From Saccharopolyspora hirsuta (lineage in GTDB: Bacteria; Actinomycetota; Actinomycetes; Mycobacteriales; Pseudonocardiaceae): a stretch of 64,000 bases of DNA. Positions within the stretch are counted from its first letter, which is position 1. Each line of letters starts with the position of its first letter. Positions 41,982 through 50,400 of this stretch are shown in pieces. The translations under genes were made by a program, and so were the position numbers. The notes beneath the pieces were generated by a model that searched no databases, was not told the DNA's origin, and saw only the letters and a program-made list of their open reading frames with translations. The stretch is from positions 1 to 64,000 of the forward strand of contig NZ_VWPH01000021.1 of assembly GCF_008630535.1 (NCBI RefSeq), read 5' to 3'.

Positions 41982-41999
41982 AGTCCTCTATAGCGGACA
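41982..41999. promoter_or_regulatory. Second operator-like copy AGTCCTCTATAGCGGACA
   Basis: Matches the 41900-41917 palindrome at 14 of 18 positions, with the GTCC/GGAC ends kept. It overlaps CTATAG, which could be a -10 element. Two sites 82 bases apart would suit co-operative repression. Confidence 0.5.
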
Positions 42000-42158
42000 G
42001 GTAGGGCTACCGCCTTATCTGAGGTTGGCCGGTCTCTTAGCTCATGCCACGGCGCGGCACACGACGCTGGGCCGCCCAGCTCACTTCAGCACTTCAGGAC
42101 CGAGCTGCCGCCTCCGGCGATCCGGCCAACCTCGATCTTCGCCACCTCGGGGGGTCAC

Positions 42159-42515
42159 GTGTTCCACGAAGAAGAATGGAGAGTACGTCGTTTCGGGCGG
42201 TGCACCACGTCCTCATCGCAGGATGCATGGTTCCCCGACCCAGCCAGAGGCACGGAGGGACTAGCGCACCAACGCCGCCAGGCCGCCGAAGCCTGCGCGC
42301 GCTGCCCTGTCCAGTACGAATGCCTGATACTCGCTCTCGACCACGAGATCAACGAGGGTGTCAGCTGGGGAATCTGGGGAGGCGTATGTGCACGTGATCG
42401 CAGGCAAGCGATCGAGCACGCGACCGAGCGCCATCACGGCACGCCGGACGCCCGGGACGTTGCGCAGGATCTCCTCGTGAACCTGTCCCCACAGGCCGTG
42501 GATCGAATCGCTTGA
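42159..42515 (+). CDS. WhiB-family regulator
   Basis: 118 residues from a GTG at 42159. The cluster Cys are C15 (GRCTTSSS), C46, C49 and C55 (ACARCPVQYEC), followed by SWGIWGG. Expected to bind a [4Fe-4S] cluster and act with a sigma factor. It is divergent from the XRE repressor across the two operator copies, so the XRE protein may control it. Confidence 0.85.
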   Translation: MFHEEEWRVRRFGRCTTSSSQDAWFPDPARGTEGLAHQRRQAAEACARCPVQYECLILALDHEINEGVSWGIWGGVCARDRRQAIEHATERHHGTPDARDVAQDLLVNLSPQAVDRIA

Positions 42516-42554
42516 AGCGAGGAGCCGACCGGGAGCGCGAATCCGTAAGGTGGG

Positions 42555-42589
42555 GAGCCGCCCCGGGAGAGGAGTGAACGGGGCGGCTC
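42555..42589. terminator. Hairpin, 11-bp stem
   Basis: GAGCCGCCCCG (42555-42565) pairs with CGGGGCGGCTC (42579-42589). It separates the convergent whiB and the 42654-43142 gene. Confidence 0.65.
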
Positions 42590-42653
42590 AACCCTGGCGG
42601 GACGCGTGCTGCGTGGGGTGGCTTGGCGCGCTCGCGTCGGGTGTCTTGATCGG

Positions 42654-43142
42654 TCAGCGGAGCTGTTGAACGGATCGGTTCGTCGCGGTGATCACGGCTT
42701 TCCATGGCGGGAGGGGTGTTCCGGCGTTCGGAGGACGGCGCCAGTGGCGAGTGTCGTGCGGGTGCGGCAGAACCACCTGTCCGCCATGGGGGACGACATG
42801 GACGCGGCAGCTGCGCAGCTCCGGAGATATGTCGGCGTGCGAACCCCCGCACGGGGCGCTCAGAATCGTCCACCAGGTGCGTGTGGTGTCGATAGATATG
42901 GGTCCTGCGAGCAGGCCCTGCTCGAGATGCAGGGCGACTGAAGATGCAAGCCAGTCGGGCATGGTTATGGCGTCAACGGTTTCGCCGGTGCGCATGACCA
43001 AGCGGCAGTGGGATGCATCGAAGGCCACCGGCCAGCCCAACTGGAGTCGGTACCATTCCGCCGCAGCGATCAGCTCAAGCCGCTTGCCGTTGGCGGCTTC
43101 GCTCGGCGAGGTTTCCTGGGCTCTCCGACGCTCCAGGTTCAT
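42654..43142 (-). CDS. Hypothetical protein, primase-polymerase-like start
   Basis: 162 residues from the ATG at 43142. The segment LIAAAEWYRLQLGWPVAFDA recalls the N-terminus of bifunctional primase-polymerases, but the catalytic region is missing. A middle part reads AITMPDWLASSVALHLEQGL. Conserved-hypothetical type; no function claimed. Its start lies inside the end of the upstream gene (68-base overlap). Confidence 0.5.
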   Translation of the reverse strand: MNLERRRAQETSPSEAANGKRLELIAAAEWYRLQLGWPVAFDASHCRLVMRTGETVDAITMPDWLASSVALHLEQGLLAGPISIDTTRTWWTILSAPCGGSHADISPELRSCRVHVVPHGGQVVLPHPHDTRHWRRPPNAGTPLPPWKAVITATNRSVQQLR

Positions 43143-43536
43143 GGATGTTTCCCTGTTCGTTGTCGAGGGTCGTTTGGTCTCCGGTGTTCCCGGCGCCGTT
43201 CATGCTGGTCGGCTCGAATTCGAAGAACGCTCCGTAGACCGGGTTTGCGGTGTCGTGCTGGCGGACTCGGGTTCCTGGAGTGGCCAACCGAGCGCGGATG
43301 TAGACGGCCTCGCGCACAGCAGCGCGCAGGCGACCGGCTTGCAACGGAGTCAGTGTGATCGGACCGTGGGTGCTGGTTGCCAGAGCCACGCCGTCAGGAA
43401 CCAAGCCCACCGTCAGCTGGGCCCTTCTGCCCCGCGCATCGCGGCAGGGAACTGTCCAGATGTAGCTGTGGTGTTGAAAGCCGAGGCGAGAGAGGAGTGA
43501 GAGCACTGAAAGTCTTCGATTTCGGCGCAGTATCAT
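43075..43536 (-). CDS. Hypothetical protein
   Basis: 153 residues from the ATG at 43536, with GAGGAA upstream. The N-terminal 95 residues look folded (AQLTVGLVPDGVALATSTHG, LTPLQAGRLRAAVREAVYIR); the C-terminal 50 are low-complexity. It overlaps the next gene by 68 bases in another frame, so one of the two starts may be misplaced. No family recognised. Confidence 0.5.
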   Translation of the reverse strand: MILRRNRRLSVLSLLSRLGFQHHSYIWTVPCRDARGRRAQLTVGLVPDGVALATSTHGPITLTPLQAGRLRAAVREAVYIRARLATPGTRVRQHDTANPVYGAFFEFEPTSMNGAGNTGDQTTLDNEQGNIHEPGASESPGNLAERSRQRQAA

Positions 43537-43717
43537 CGCCGTTCCTCCTCAGGTTGGAACCTGGCGGACCGCAGGTGTCGGGGAAGGCCGTGGTCCGCCA
43601 AGAGTCTCGTTTTTGCCGTAGCGGGTCGGTGCGGCTTCTTGCCGGCGTACATGGGCTGCTGCGGGTGACAAGCCCGCGGTGAGGCGGGTGTGCTTTCTGT
43701 GTTCGGGAAGGTCCGGT

Positions 43718-43774
43718 GGCGACGCATCGTCGAGGTCATGGCTGTTCGGGGGTGCAGCCCGACGATGCGTCGCC
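43718..43774. repeat. Hairpin, 15-bp perfect stem
   Basis: GGCGACGCATCGTCG (43718-43732) pairs with 43760-43774 across a 27-base loop. It lies in the 297-base gap 43,537-43,833, which otherwise shows no gene, and is followed by a second hairpin. Confidence 0.6.
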
Positions 43775-43781
43775 GACCGGT

Positions 43782-43821
43782 CGCTCGGTTCCCAGGCCGG
43801 GGGAGTTCTGGGAACCGAGCG
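43782..43821. terminator. Hairpin, 13-bp perfect stem
   Basis: CGCTCGGTTCCCA (43782-43794) pairs with TGGGAACCGAGCG (43809-43821). It lies 12 bases beyond the 43834-44142 stop and is the likely terminator of that minus-strand pair. Confidence 0.6.
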
Positions 43822-43833
43822 AGCATTCGCATG

Positions 43834-44142
43834 TCAGCGAAGTGCGTGGCGAGGTTCGTGGTCTTCGTCGAACAAGGACCGCCTTGCGGAGAGGTAGACC
43901 TTGCATGGCGATGTCGGACGGCGCCATGGTTTCCGCCACCGCTGGAGCACTCGGGAACAGGCAGGGCACTCGCCGAGTTCGTTCGGTTCGTGGCCTGCCA
44001 TCAGGGTCCGCACCGCTTCAATGAGGTGCGGTACCTCGGACCGGGCGAGCGCAATCACCGCTCGGTCATCACCTGTGCTGACGATCCGCGCCATGTCGTC
44101 CAGGCGCTGTCGAACCGACCCGTAAAGCTCGTTCAGGAACAC
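43834..44142 (-). CDS. Hypothetical protein with a CxxC turn
   Basis: 102 residues from a GTG at 44142. A helical N-terminal part (LYGSVRQRLDDMARIVSTGD) is followed by ELGECPACSRVLQRWR, a half zinc-ribbon, and an Arg-rich tail with one more Cys. It overlaps the upstream gene by 10 bases. Role unknown. Confidence 0.5.
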   Translation of the reverse strand: MFLNELYGSVRQRLDDMARIVSTGDDRAVIALARSEVPHLIEAVRTLMAGHEPNELGECPACSRVLQRWRKPWRRPTSPCKVYLSARRSLFDEDHEPRHALR

Positions 44143-44396
44143 GGGCCACCCACCACTCTCGTTCGCGGGGTGGGGTCGTAGTTCGGGTGTGACTCCCGGA
44201 TCGCCTCGCGAGCTGCTACGAGCAGGTCTCGCAGCTGCTCGGCGCTAAGATCGAACTGCTCGCCGGACGGCGTTCGAATGCCCACTCGGCTGCCCGTGAG
44301 CGGGAAGACCTTGATCACCCCGGCGTGGCCTGCAGCGTTGGTGCACCCGACCTCCCGGGATCGTGCCTGCCTGGTTGACTGCTCCTCTGTGGACAT
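44133..44396 (-). CDS. Hypothetical protein
   Basis: 87 residues from the ATG at 44396, with GGAG upstream. It has a small beta stretch (VIKVFPLTGSRVGIRTPSGE) and a helix (LSAEQLRDLLVAAREAIRES). This layout occurs in small actinobacterial proteins encoded beside XRE regulators. No named function. Confidence 0.5.
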   Translation of the reverse strand: MSTEEQSTRQARSREVGCTNAAGHAGVIKVFPLTGSRVGIRTPSGEQFDLSAEQLRDLLVAAREAIRESHPNYDPTPRTRVVGGPCS

Positions 44397-44732
44397 TCGT
44401 TGGCTCCGTTCCAATGGCCGACTGGCGGCGCGTCGTCCGATGCGATGCGGCTACCGGGACCGCGGTGGAGCGGTCCGTGAAGTTGGAGGTGCGCGGTGAG
44501 CGTCATCGCCCCTGGGAGGGGTCGGCGATGGCGCTCACCGGCGATCGGCGCAGTGGGCCCCTCGGTGTAGCTCGATCGAGTGCAGAAGCCTCAAGATAAG
44601 TTGGATGTACATCTTGTGCTCCTGTGGGCTTCGCGCCGACACTAACGACAATAAAACTGTAAGTACAAGTTGTAAATCCAACTTTCTGGTGACGTCGTAT
44701 GCTGCTCAGCGGCGACAGGGGAGAGGAGCGGG
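44397..44732. promoter_or_regulatory. Divergent control region with a 20-bp inverted operator pair
   Basis: 336 bases between a minus-strand gene and the XRE-DUF5753 gene. AAGTTGGATGTACATCTTGT (44598-44617) is repeated inverted at 44665-44684 with 18 of 20 bases kept. The first copy contains the palindrome GATGTACATC and the second AAGTTG/CAACTT. A hairpin with a 15-bp stem and one mismatch is at 44496-44538. TATGCT at about 44,698 may be the -10 of the XRE gene. Confidence 0.6.
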
Positions 44733-45626
44733 ATGTCGACACCATCCGCGACGATCACAATGCAGCAGCGCCAGCTCGGCAACGAGCTCCGGAAGCTGCG
44801 CGAGGCCGCTGGCCTGAAGCAGGAGGAGGCGGCTGAACACCTGGGCAAGGCGCACAACAAGATCAGCAGGGTCGAAAACGGCAAAGTCGGCATCGCCAAG
44901 GCCGAGCTGGAAGCGCTGCTCACGCTGTACCGCGCGTCGGAGAAGGACAAGGTGTGGTGCCGGGAGCTGGCCAAGGGTGCCCGTCGGCGTCGCGGTCGGC
45001 CCCGCGATGAGGCGGCGCTGTATCTGGGGCCGAAGTGGTTCCGTGCGTTCCAGGACTTCGAACGGAGCGCGACTCAGGTGATGATGGTCGCCTCCGAGGT
45101 CATCCCCGGGATCCTGCAGACCGAAGACTACATCCGCGCGATGTTCGCCGGCCGCGGGAACGACCCCAACGGCAAGGCGGTCGAGGATACGGTGCGCGTC
45201 CGCCAGGACCGCCGGTCGATCCTGGCTCGGGAGAACGCACCGCACTTCTCTTTCGTGCTCAGCGAGTCGACCCTGCGGCGCCAGATCGGCGATCCCAATG
45301 TCATGCGCGAGCAGCTGGAATACCTGGCCGAGGTGGCGCTGCTGCCCAACGTCACGCTCCAGGTCATCCCGTTCAACACCCGTTCCTACGTCGACGTCGG
45401 CTACGACTTCGTGATCTTCCGCTTCGACCAGGACACCAGCACCGACATCGTCTACGTCGAGATCTACGGTGACGCGCTCTACATCGACAAGCCGCCTGAA
45501 GCCGTACGTCGCTACACCGACCTGCTCAGCCAGCTCTACGGCATTGCCTTGGGCCCAGTCGAGTCGCGTAACTTCGTCCTCGAAGCAGCAGACCAGCTCG
45601 CTGGGAGCAAACCGAGGAAGGACTGA
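44733..45626 (+). CDS. XRE regulator with DUF5753 domain
   Basis: 297 residues. An N-terminal helix-turn-helix (LRKLREAAGLKQEEAAEHLG, then AHNKISRVENGKVGI) and a DUF5753 domain (ASEVIPGILQTEDYIRAMFA, LEYLAEVALLPNVTLQVIPF). In Streptomyces such proteins pair with a small DUF397 protein and affect development or antibiotic production. The DUF397 gene follows after 5 bases. The inverted 20-bp operator pair upstream is probably its own binding site. Confidence 0.9.
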   Translation: MSTPSATITMQQRQLGNELRKLREAAGLKQEEAAEHLGKAHNKISRVENGKVGIAKAELEALLTLYRASEKDKVWCRELAKGARRRRGRPRDEAALYLGPKWFRAFQDFERSATQVMMVASEVIPGILQTEDYIRAMFAGRGNDPNGKAVEDTVRVRQDRRSILARENAPHFSFVLSESTLRRQIGDPNVMREQLEYLAEVALLPNVTLQVIPFNTRSYVDVGYDFVIFRFDQDTSTDIVYVEIYGDALYIDKPPEAVRRYTDLLSQLYGIALGPVESRNFVLEAADQLAGSKPRKD

Positions 45627-45631
45627 GCCGC

Positions 45632-45853
45632 ATGGCCAGCACAAACATCGATTGGACCCAGGTCCAGTTCACCAAGTCGTCCTACAGCGGCACTGACCAG
45701 GGCAACTGTGTTGAGCTGGCGGCTTTACCCGGGATCGTCGGTCTCCGGGACTCGAAGCTGGGGAGCGACAGCCCGGTCCTGGAGTTCACCGAGCGTGGGT
45801 TCCAGGCGTTTCTGCTGGCTGTGAAGGCCGAGTCGTTCGACCGTCGCCGGTAG
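45632..45853 (+). CDS. DUF397 protein
   Basis: 73 residues. FTKSSYSGTDQGNCVELAAL, VGLRDSKLGSDSPVLEFTE and FQAFLLAVK are the family hallmarks. It is the partner of the preceding XRE-DUF5753 protein and may act as its antagonist. Confidence 0.9.
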   Translation: MASTNIDWTQVQFTKSSYSGTDQGNCVELAALPGIVGLRDSKLGSDSPVLEFTERGFQAFLLAVKAESFDRRR

Positions 45854-45913
45854 AACGCGAACTTGGCTTTGTGGAAGCTGTGATCGCCCTGGAGTTGGGC
45901 GGAGGTCGTATGC

Positions 45914-45954
45914 GACAGCGGCGCCGCCCGGTGAGTCAGAGCGGCGCCGCTGTC
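45914..45954. terminator. Bidirectional hairpin, 14-bp perfect stem
   Basis: GACAGCGGCGCCGC (45914-45927) pairs with 45941-45954. It lies between the convergent DUF397 gene and the 45969-46343 gene. Confidence 0.75.
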
Positions 45955-45968
45955 ATCGGTGCGTGGTG

Positions 45969-46343
45969 TCAGGGCGTACGGGTCGTGACCTCCTGCTCGA
46001 TGCGTTCGAAGATGTCGGAGTCGGTCTCGCGCTGCCATGACGGCATGGCGTCCCAGTCGGCGACGTAGGCGGGTTTGGGGGCTTCGAAGTGTTTGAAGAT
46101 CTGCCCGATCCAGCACAGTGCGACGAAGCGGCCCTTCTGCTCGCGGGTGAGCTTGGTCGTGCTGCCGTCGGTCGCGACGATGAAGTCGTGCACCTGCTGG
46201 TACACGGCCGCGGCGCTGGCACGCTCCCAGTCCGGCGTTTCGTCCCACGGGGCGATGTAGCCGGGCTTGGGCTCGCCGGGGTAGTACTTGCTCACCCCTG
46301 CGATCCACGCCTCGCGGAAAACGCGCCCGTTCTCGTCTGACAC
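45969..46343 (-). CDS. Internally duplicated small protein
   Basis: 124 residues from a GTG at 46343 with GGAGAGG upstream. Residues 8-53 and 72-116 are two copies of one unit: FREAWIAG..., EPKPGYIAPWDETPDWERAS against FVALCWIGQI..., APKPAYVADWDAMPSWQRET. Each unit has a helix, a PKPxY[IV]xxWD turn, and a second helix. The gene follows the XRE-TPR regulator by 11 bases and is probably in its operon. Function unknown. Confidence 0.65.
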   Translation of the reverse strand: MSDENGRVFREAWIAGVSKYYPGEPKPGYIAPWDETPDWERASAAAVYQQVHDFIVATDGSTTKLTREQKGRFVALCWIGQIFKHFEAPKPAYVADWDAMPSWQRETDSDIFERIEQEVTTRTP

Positions 46344-46354
46344 TGAACCTCTCC

Positions 46355-47734
46355 TCACTGCGTTGAGCCGGATGCGGTCACAACATCCGTGATCTGCGAT
46401 TCCAGGTACCGCACGTGCCGATCGGCGTAGAAGGGCACCATGTGTTTCTGCAGGTCTGTGAGCTTGCGGCCGAGGTAACCGACCGACGCCGTCTGCCGGG
46501 CGCTGTCCACCGCCGCGGCGCCCCGCATGACGAGCTGGTCGACATCGCCTCGCTGGGCACCGACGGTGGCGAGGTCAACGAGTACGCTTCCGCGTCGCCG
46601 TGCTGAGGTAGCCTGCGCCAGCGCCCTGGTGAGTGCGGGTTCTGCCAGGTCGGGTCGGCGCAGCGTCACGAAACACGCTCCGCGTTCCTCGTCCAGCCGC
46701 GAACCCTCGAAGCGGAGCCAGCCGGTCGCGGGTGCCTTGGTGTCGAGGGTGGCGACCTGCTCAGCTTTGTCCAATGCGCGCTGGCAGGCAGGCAGGTTCC
46801 CGAGTCCGGCGTAGGTCTGGGCCTGGACGGCAGCGACCCAGTACCGGGTGGTCCTGGTCGGGTTACCCCTTGCCGCGAGCTGCGCGGCCCCGTCGAGCAG
46901 TGGGGTGGCGTGGCGGTACTGGCGCTCGTAGATGTTGATGAAAGCGTGCCGGGTCATCGCGCACGCCCAGAGGTCGAACTCGCGAGCTTCTTTGCTGGCG
47001 TGGGCGGCTTCGGAGTAGCAGTGGGCGGCGTCGGCGTAGTGATCGCTGTCGAAGAAGATCTCGCCGCAGAGCTGGAACAGGTCACCGGCGAGCGTGCACA
47101 ACCTGCGCTGCACGTCGGAGCTCTGTGGTTCGTTCAGGCTGGCGTTGAGGGCGGCGAGCTGGTGCCGTGCTGCCGGGAGGACATCGCGCTTGGACCGCGA
47201 CTCGGCGAACTTCCTCCAGAGCTCGGCGTTCAGTCGCTCGTAGGTGTCCACGGTCGCGGGGTCGAGGTGACGGGGGTGGTCGGCGGCATGCCGGACCCGG
47301 TCGACGTCGATCGAGGGGATGGCTAGCAGGCTTCCCGTGGCCGTCACCAGGCGGAGTAGTTCACGGCGATTCACGTCGTCACGTTGCCAATCGTCGTCGT
47401 GCGGTGAGCCGGGAAACCGCGGTGGTCGTGTTGCGTCACTCCTTAGTACCGGTGCGCCTTGCAGCTCGGCAATCCTGATGCGTTTCTCCTCCGCCACGGT
47501 GCGGTCGAAGTGGGCGAGCAGTTCGCCGCCTGCTTGGAGTAGCTGATCAGCGGTTTTCCAGAAGTTGCGGCCGGGGAACTGGCGGCCGGCCTCGATGTGT
47601 GAGATCGACGTGCGCGAGTAGGCGGTGCGCCTGCCGATGGCGGACTGGTCGAACGGTGACGCTTCTCGGAAGCCCCGGAGCGCGGCCCCCAGCGCGCGCC
47701 GCAGTTCGATGATCGCCTCAGGCGTCCGGGCCAT
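46355..47734 (-). CDS. XRE regulator with TPR-like repeats
   Basis: 459 residues from the ATG at 47734 (MARTPEAIIELRRALG), with GGAGACC upstream. The N-terminal helix-turn-helix (FDQSAIGRRTAYSRTSISHI) is followed by a linker with RRELLRLVTATGSLLAIPS and a long helical-repeat region (DHYADAAHCYSEAAHASKEA, YAGLGNLPACQRALDKAEQV). This is the common actinobacterial regulator type whose TPR part may sense a peptide or protein. Divergent from the membrane-protein gene at 47804. Confidence 0.85.
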   Translation of the reverse strand: MARTPEAIIELRRALGAALRGFREASPFDQSAIGRRTAYSRTSISHIEAGRQFPGRNFWKTADQLLQAGGELLAHFDRTVAEEKRIRIAELQGAPVLRSDATRPPRFPGSPHDDDWQRDDVNRRELLRLVTATGSLLAIPSIDVDRVRHAADHPRHLDPATVDTYERLNAELWRKFAESRSKRDVLPAARHQLAALNASLNEPQSSDVQRRLCTLAGDLFQLCGEIFFDSDHYADAAHCYSEAAHASKEAREFDLWACAMTRHAFINIYERQYRHATPLLDGAAQLAARGNPTRTTRYWVAAVQAQTYAGLGNLPACQRALDKAEQVATLDTKAPATGWLRFEGSRLDEERGACFVTLRRPDLAEPALTRALAQATSARRRGSVLVDLATVGAQRGDVDQLVMRGAAAVDSARQTASVGYLGRKLTDLQKHMVPFYADRHVRYLESQITDVVTASGSTQ

Positions 47735-47803
47735 GAAGGTCTCCAGTCGAGTGCGCAGCACGTGTCCGATACGCGCCTCAGCGTAGCTACCTGCGTGAAC
47801 AGG

Positions 47804-48109
47804 ATGACGCAGCCAGGTGTGGGAGTTTCGCCCACATCATCGCCCACGCCCATTCCACACGGTTACATGCCGAGCACAGATGGTGATGTCGCTGCGGTGA
47901 CCAGGACTTCGGGAAGGGCGAAGGTGGTCAGTTTTCCAACAGCACTGGTCGTGATGGCTGTCGTCGTTGTCGGTTCGGCGATGGCCTGCGGGTTAGCCAT
48001 CGCCGTCACTGAAGTGCGGATACGCCGAGCCCAGGTACGGCGCAACGCCGAACCGGACGCCGAGGACGACTGGCAGGAGGTGGTGCGCGGTGTCGTCGTC
48101 CGAGATTGA
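47804..48109 (+). CDS. Small single-span membrane protein
   Basis: About 101 residues if begun at the ATG at 47804; an ATG at 47867 is equally possible, and neither has a good ribosome site. One helix (ALVVMAVVVVGSAMACGLAI) is followed by a charged cytoplasmic tail (EVRIRRAQVRRNAEPDAEDD). It overlaps the next gene by 20 bases. Unknown role. Confidence 0.45.
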   Translation: MTQPGVGVSPTSSPTPIPHGYMPSTDGDVAAVTRTSGRAKVVSFPTALVVMAVVVVGSAMACGLAIAVTEVRIRRAQVRRNAEPDAEDDWQEVVRGVVVRD

Positions 48110-48527
48110 CCTCCTGCTGACCGAGCTGAACTCCGAGGCGTGGGCTGTATGGGTCTACGGTCCGAAGCGCGGCCCCAGCATCCTGGCGGCGGTGCGCAGA
48201 TGGCGGACCTGCGCGGACGTGGTCATCCTCCGCGGCGAGGACGGCGAAAATGACGCAACCGCTTTCCGCACGCCGACCATGCCCGGTTCGGACCCGTTCG
48301 TACCGTTCTTGGTGTCCTGGCAGTACCACTCATCGGCGGTGTGGACCCTGCGCGCTGTCCTCGCGCTTCCCGCGCCGGGACATCCCGAGGCGCCGCTTGC
48401 GGTGCTTCGGCCGGACCCGCTGTGCTTCCTGCCTTCTGACGTGGGGCGGCCTGTCAGTTACCGGCCGGCTGCGATTACGGGCGTTCTCTCGCAATCGACG
48501 GTCGGACGGGCTTCCTTCGGCGGCTGA
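48090..48527 (+). CDS. Hypothetical protein
   Basis: 145 residues from a GTG at 48090 (MSSSEIDLLLTELNSEAWAV). It looks globular (YGPKRGPSILAAVRRWRTCA, VSWQYHSSAVWTLRAVLALP) with no motif I recognise. Overlap with the membrane-protein gene suggests co-translation. Confidence 0.5.
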   Translation: MSSSEIDLLLTELNSEAWAVWVYGPKRGPSILAAVRRWRTCADVVILRGEDGENDATAFRTPTMPGSDPFVPFLVSWQYHSSAVWTLRAVLALPAPGHPEAPLAVLRPDPLCFLPSDVGRPVSYRPAAITGVLSQSTVGRASFGG

Positions 48528-48612
48528 GAAGCGAAGGCGGAAGGAATGCGTCGGTGTGCGAGCACCTTGGGGCTCACGCGCTGGTATTCCTGGTTTGAAT
48601 GGGGGAATCTCC

Positions 48613-48855
48613 ATGTCGGATGGTCAACCTGCAGAAGCAGCGCCGACCGGGTACTGGGCTGCGTTCGGTTACCACAACCAGGTCCTACCGATCCAGGTCG
48701 TGCCGCGCGACGACGGCAGACTGACCGCACTGTGCGGTGCACTCACCTGGCCCGATCAAGTGTCCGAAAAGGATGATCGTCCTGAGTGTCCGTGGTGTCC
48801 AGAACAGGTCCGTGCTGGGCTGGTTCGCATCGTGCCGTTGCCCGGCATCTCTTGA
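48613..48855 (+). CDS. Small hypothetical protein with a CPWC motif
   Basis: 80 residues from the ATG at 48613. ALCGALTW and RPECPWCPEQV provide three closely spaced Cys that could bind zinc. It resembles short actinobacterial proteins encoded next to XRE regulators. The third of three same-strand small genes here. Confidence 0.5.
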   Translation: MSDGQPAEAAPTGYWAAFGYHNQVLPIQVVPRDDGRLTALCGALTWPDQVSEKDDRPECPWCPEQVRAGLVRIVPLPGIS

Positions 48856-48867
48856 AAGGTGCTTGCC

Positions 48868-48899
48868 GCGGAGTCCACAAGGGGGATTGAGGACTCCGC
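48868..48899 (+). terminator. Hairpin, 9-bp stem
   Basis: GCGGAGTCC (48868-48876) pairs with GGACTCCGC (48891-48899). It follows the 80-residue gene by 12 bases. Confidence 0.6.
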
Positions 48900-48936
48900 C
48901 GCCAGCAGTATCGAGAAGAGGTAGTGAGGGCTAGTG

Positions 48937-50397
48937 TTAGCGCTTTTCCGGAGGGCGATGGGGGAGGCCCTCCTGGTTCTGGGCGGCCCAGTCGCCGAAC
49001 ACCGGCGGCGCGGTCTTGGGCAGGCCGAGGTCTTCGAACAGCTCGGAGTTCTCCGCGACGTACTTGTCCTCCTTGCCCTCGCCGCGGCCGCGCCCGGCCG
49101 CCCCGGCTACGCCGCCGGACCCACTCGGACCGCCGCGTGCCGTGGGGCCACCGGCAGTCGTGGCGCTACCAGTGGTGCCGGGCACACCGGTGCCGGACCG
49201 TCCGCCACCGCCGAGCACGCCAGCCCCGGTGCCGCCGCCGCGAACGCCCGCACCCGGCCCGGGGGGGGCACCCCGTCCCGTACCGGTTCCAACGCCGGAG
49301 CCAGTTCGACCACCGGTGCCCGGTGCTGGCGTGCCGGTGCCCGAACCGTTGGGCGGGATCACGGCTCCACCGACCGGTCCCCCCGCCACCAGGTGCTGGG
49401 GTCGGAGCCGCGGTGCCCGGCACCGTAGTGCCACTGGCAGCTGGCGGGGTCGTCCAAGACGAACTGGATCCGGCCGGGGCCTGCGGCGACGGACTCGTCG
49501 AGGAGTGGCCCGACGGTGTCGGTGCCGACGGCGACGGGGTGCTCGAGGTATGCGGGACCGACGACGACTGGCTGCTGCTCGTGGTGTTGCCGCTGGGTGT
49601 GCTCGACGTGGTGCTGGTCGAGGTGTAGCTGGTGCTGGGGTCGACCTTGTTCACCGGCGTGGTCGACGCCGTGGTCACGTCTCCGGTGAAGGTGGGAGGC
49701 GGCGGGAACTGCTGGATCCCGTTGACCCGCTCGTTGGTGGCCTGGGTGTAGGACTCGTACTGCTGCCGCGCCTGCTCCTCGACCTGGTCGTGCTTCTCCT
49801 CGTGCGCGGCGCGCACACCTGACTTGAACCCGTAGGAGACGGGGTTGACGTAGTCGGCCCAGCCGATGTTGTCCGGCGGCACCTGGTACGGCGGCGGGAA
49901 CGCGTTCTTGAAGTCCGCCGAGCCCTGCGCCTGCTGCTGCACCGCCGCACCGGCCTGCGCCGCGACCTCGATCGCGCCCTGGGGCGCCTGCGACAGCGGC
50001 GTCACCGCTTCCCGAGCCTGGTCACCCGCGCCGCCCACTCCGAAGGACACCAGGAACAGCTCGGTGTCCGAGGTGCCCACGTAGGTGCCACACGAATCCG
50101 TAGCGACCCCGTAGTGGACCGCTGGATACCCCGCGACCTCAGCAGTCGGCTCACCATCGGCCACGATCTTCGCCGTGTACCGCAGGCCTGGCTTTGAACG
50201 GTGTCCGGCGAGACCTGCAGGGTCAACTGGTCGTTGTCCCGAGCACAGTTTTCTTGCCCCCATTGAGATTTGTCCGGCCGCCCAGCGGTCATCGCACCAA
50301 GATCCTGCAGCTGCTGCGGGGCCAAGAGCTGACAAGGGTCGCTGATGGCTTTCAGGTTCTTCGGCCGCTCGATGTGGAGCGGATCATTCGCGGGCAT
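48937..50397 (-). pseudogene. Decayed DUF3558 lipoprotein / PPE-like composite
   Basis: Reading from 50397, NDPLHIERPKNLKAISDPCQ and WGQENCARDNDQLTLQVSP are the middle of a DUF3558 lipoprotein; its signal peptide is missing. One base is lost near 50,200 and the frame resumes as SKPGLRYTAKIVADGEPTAE. This runs without a stop into a PPE/WXG-like part (DQAREAVTPLSQAPQGAIEV, then FPPPYQVPPDNIGWADYVNP), a Ser/Thr/Pro-rich linker, and a second frameshift at a six-base G/C tract (49,379-49,384). The end (GGRGEGKEDKYVAENSELFE-like, then DLGLPKTAPPVFGDW) is typical of PPE-protein tails. At least one fusion, one truncation and two frameshifts are visible, so it is not functional. Confidence 0.65.
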
Positions 50398-50400
50398 GGG

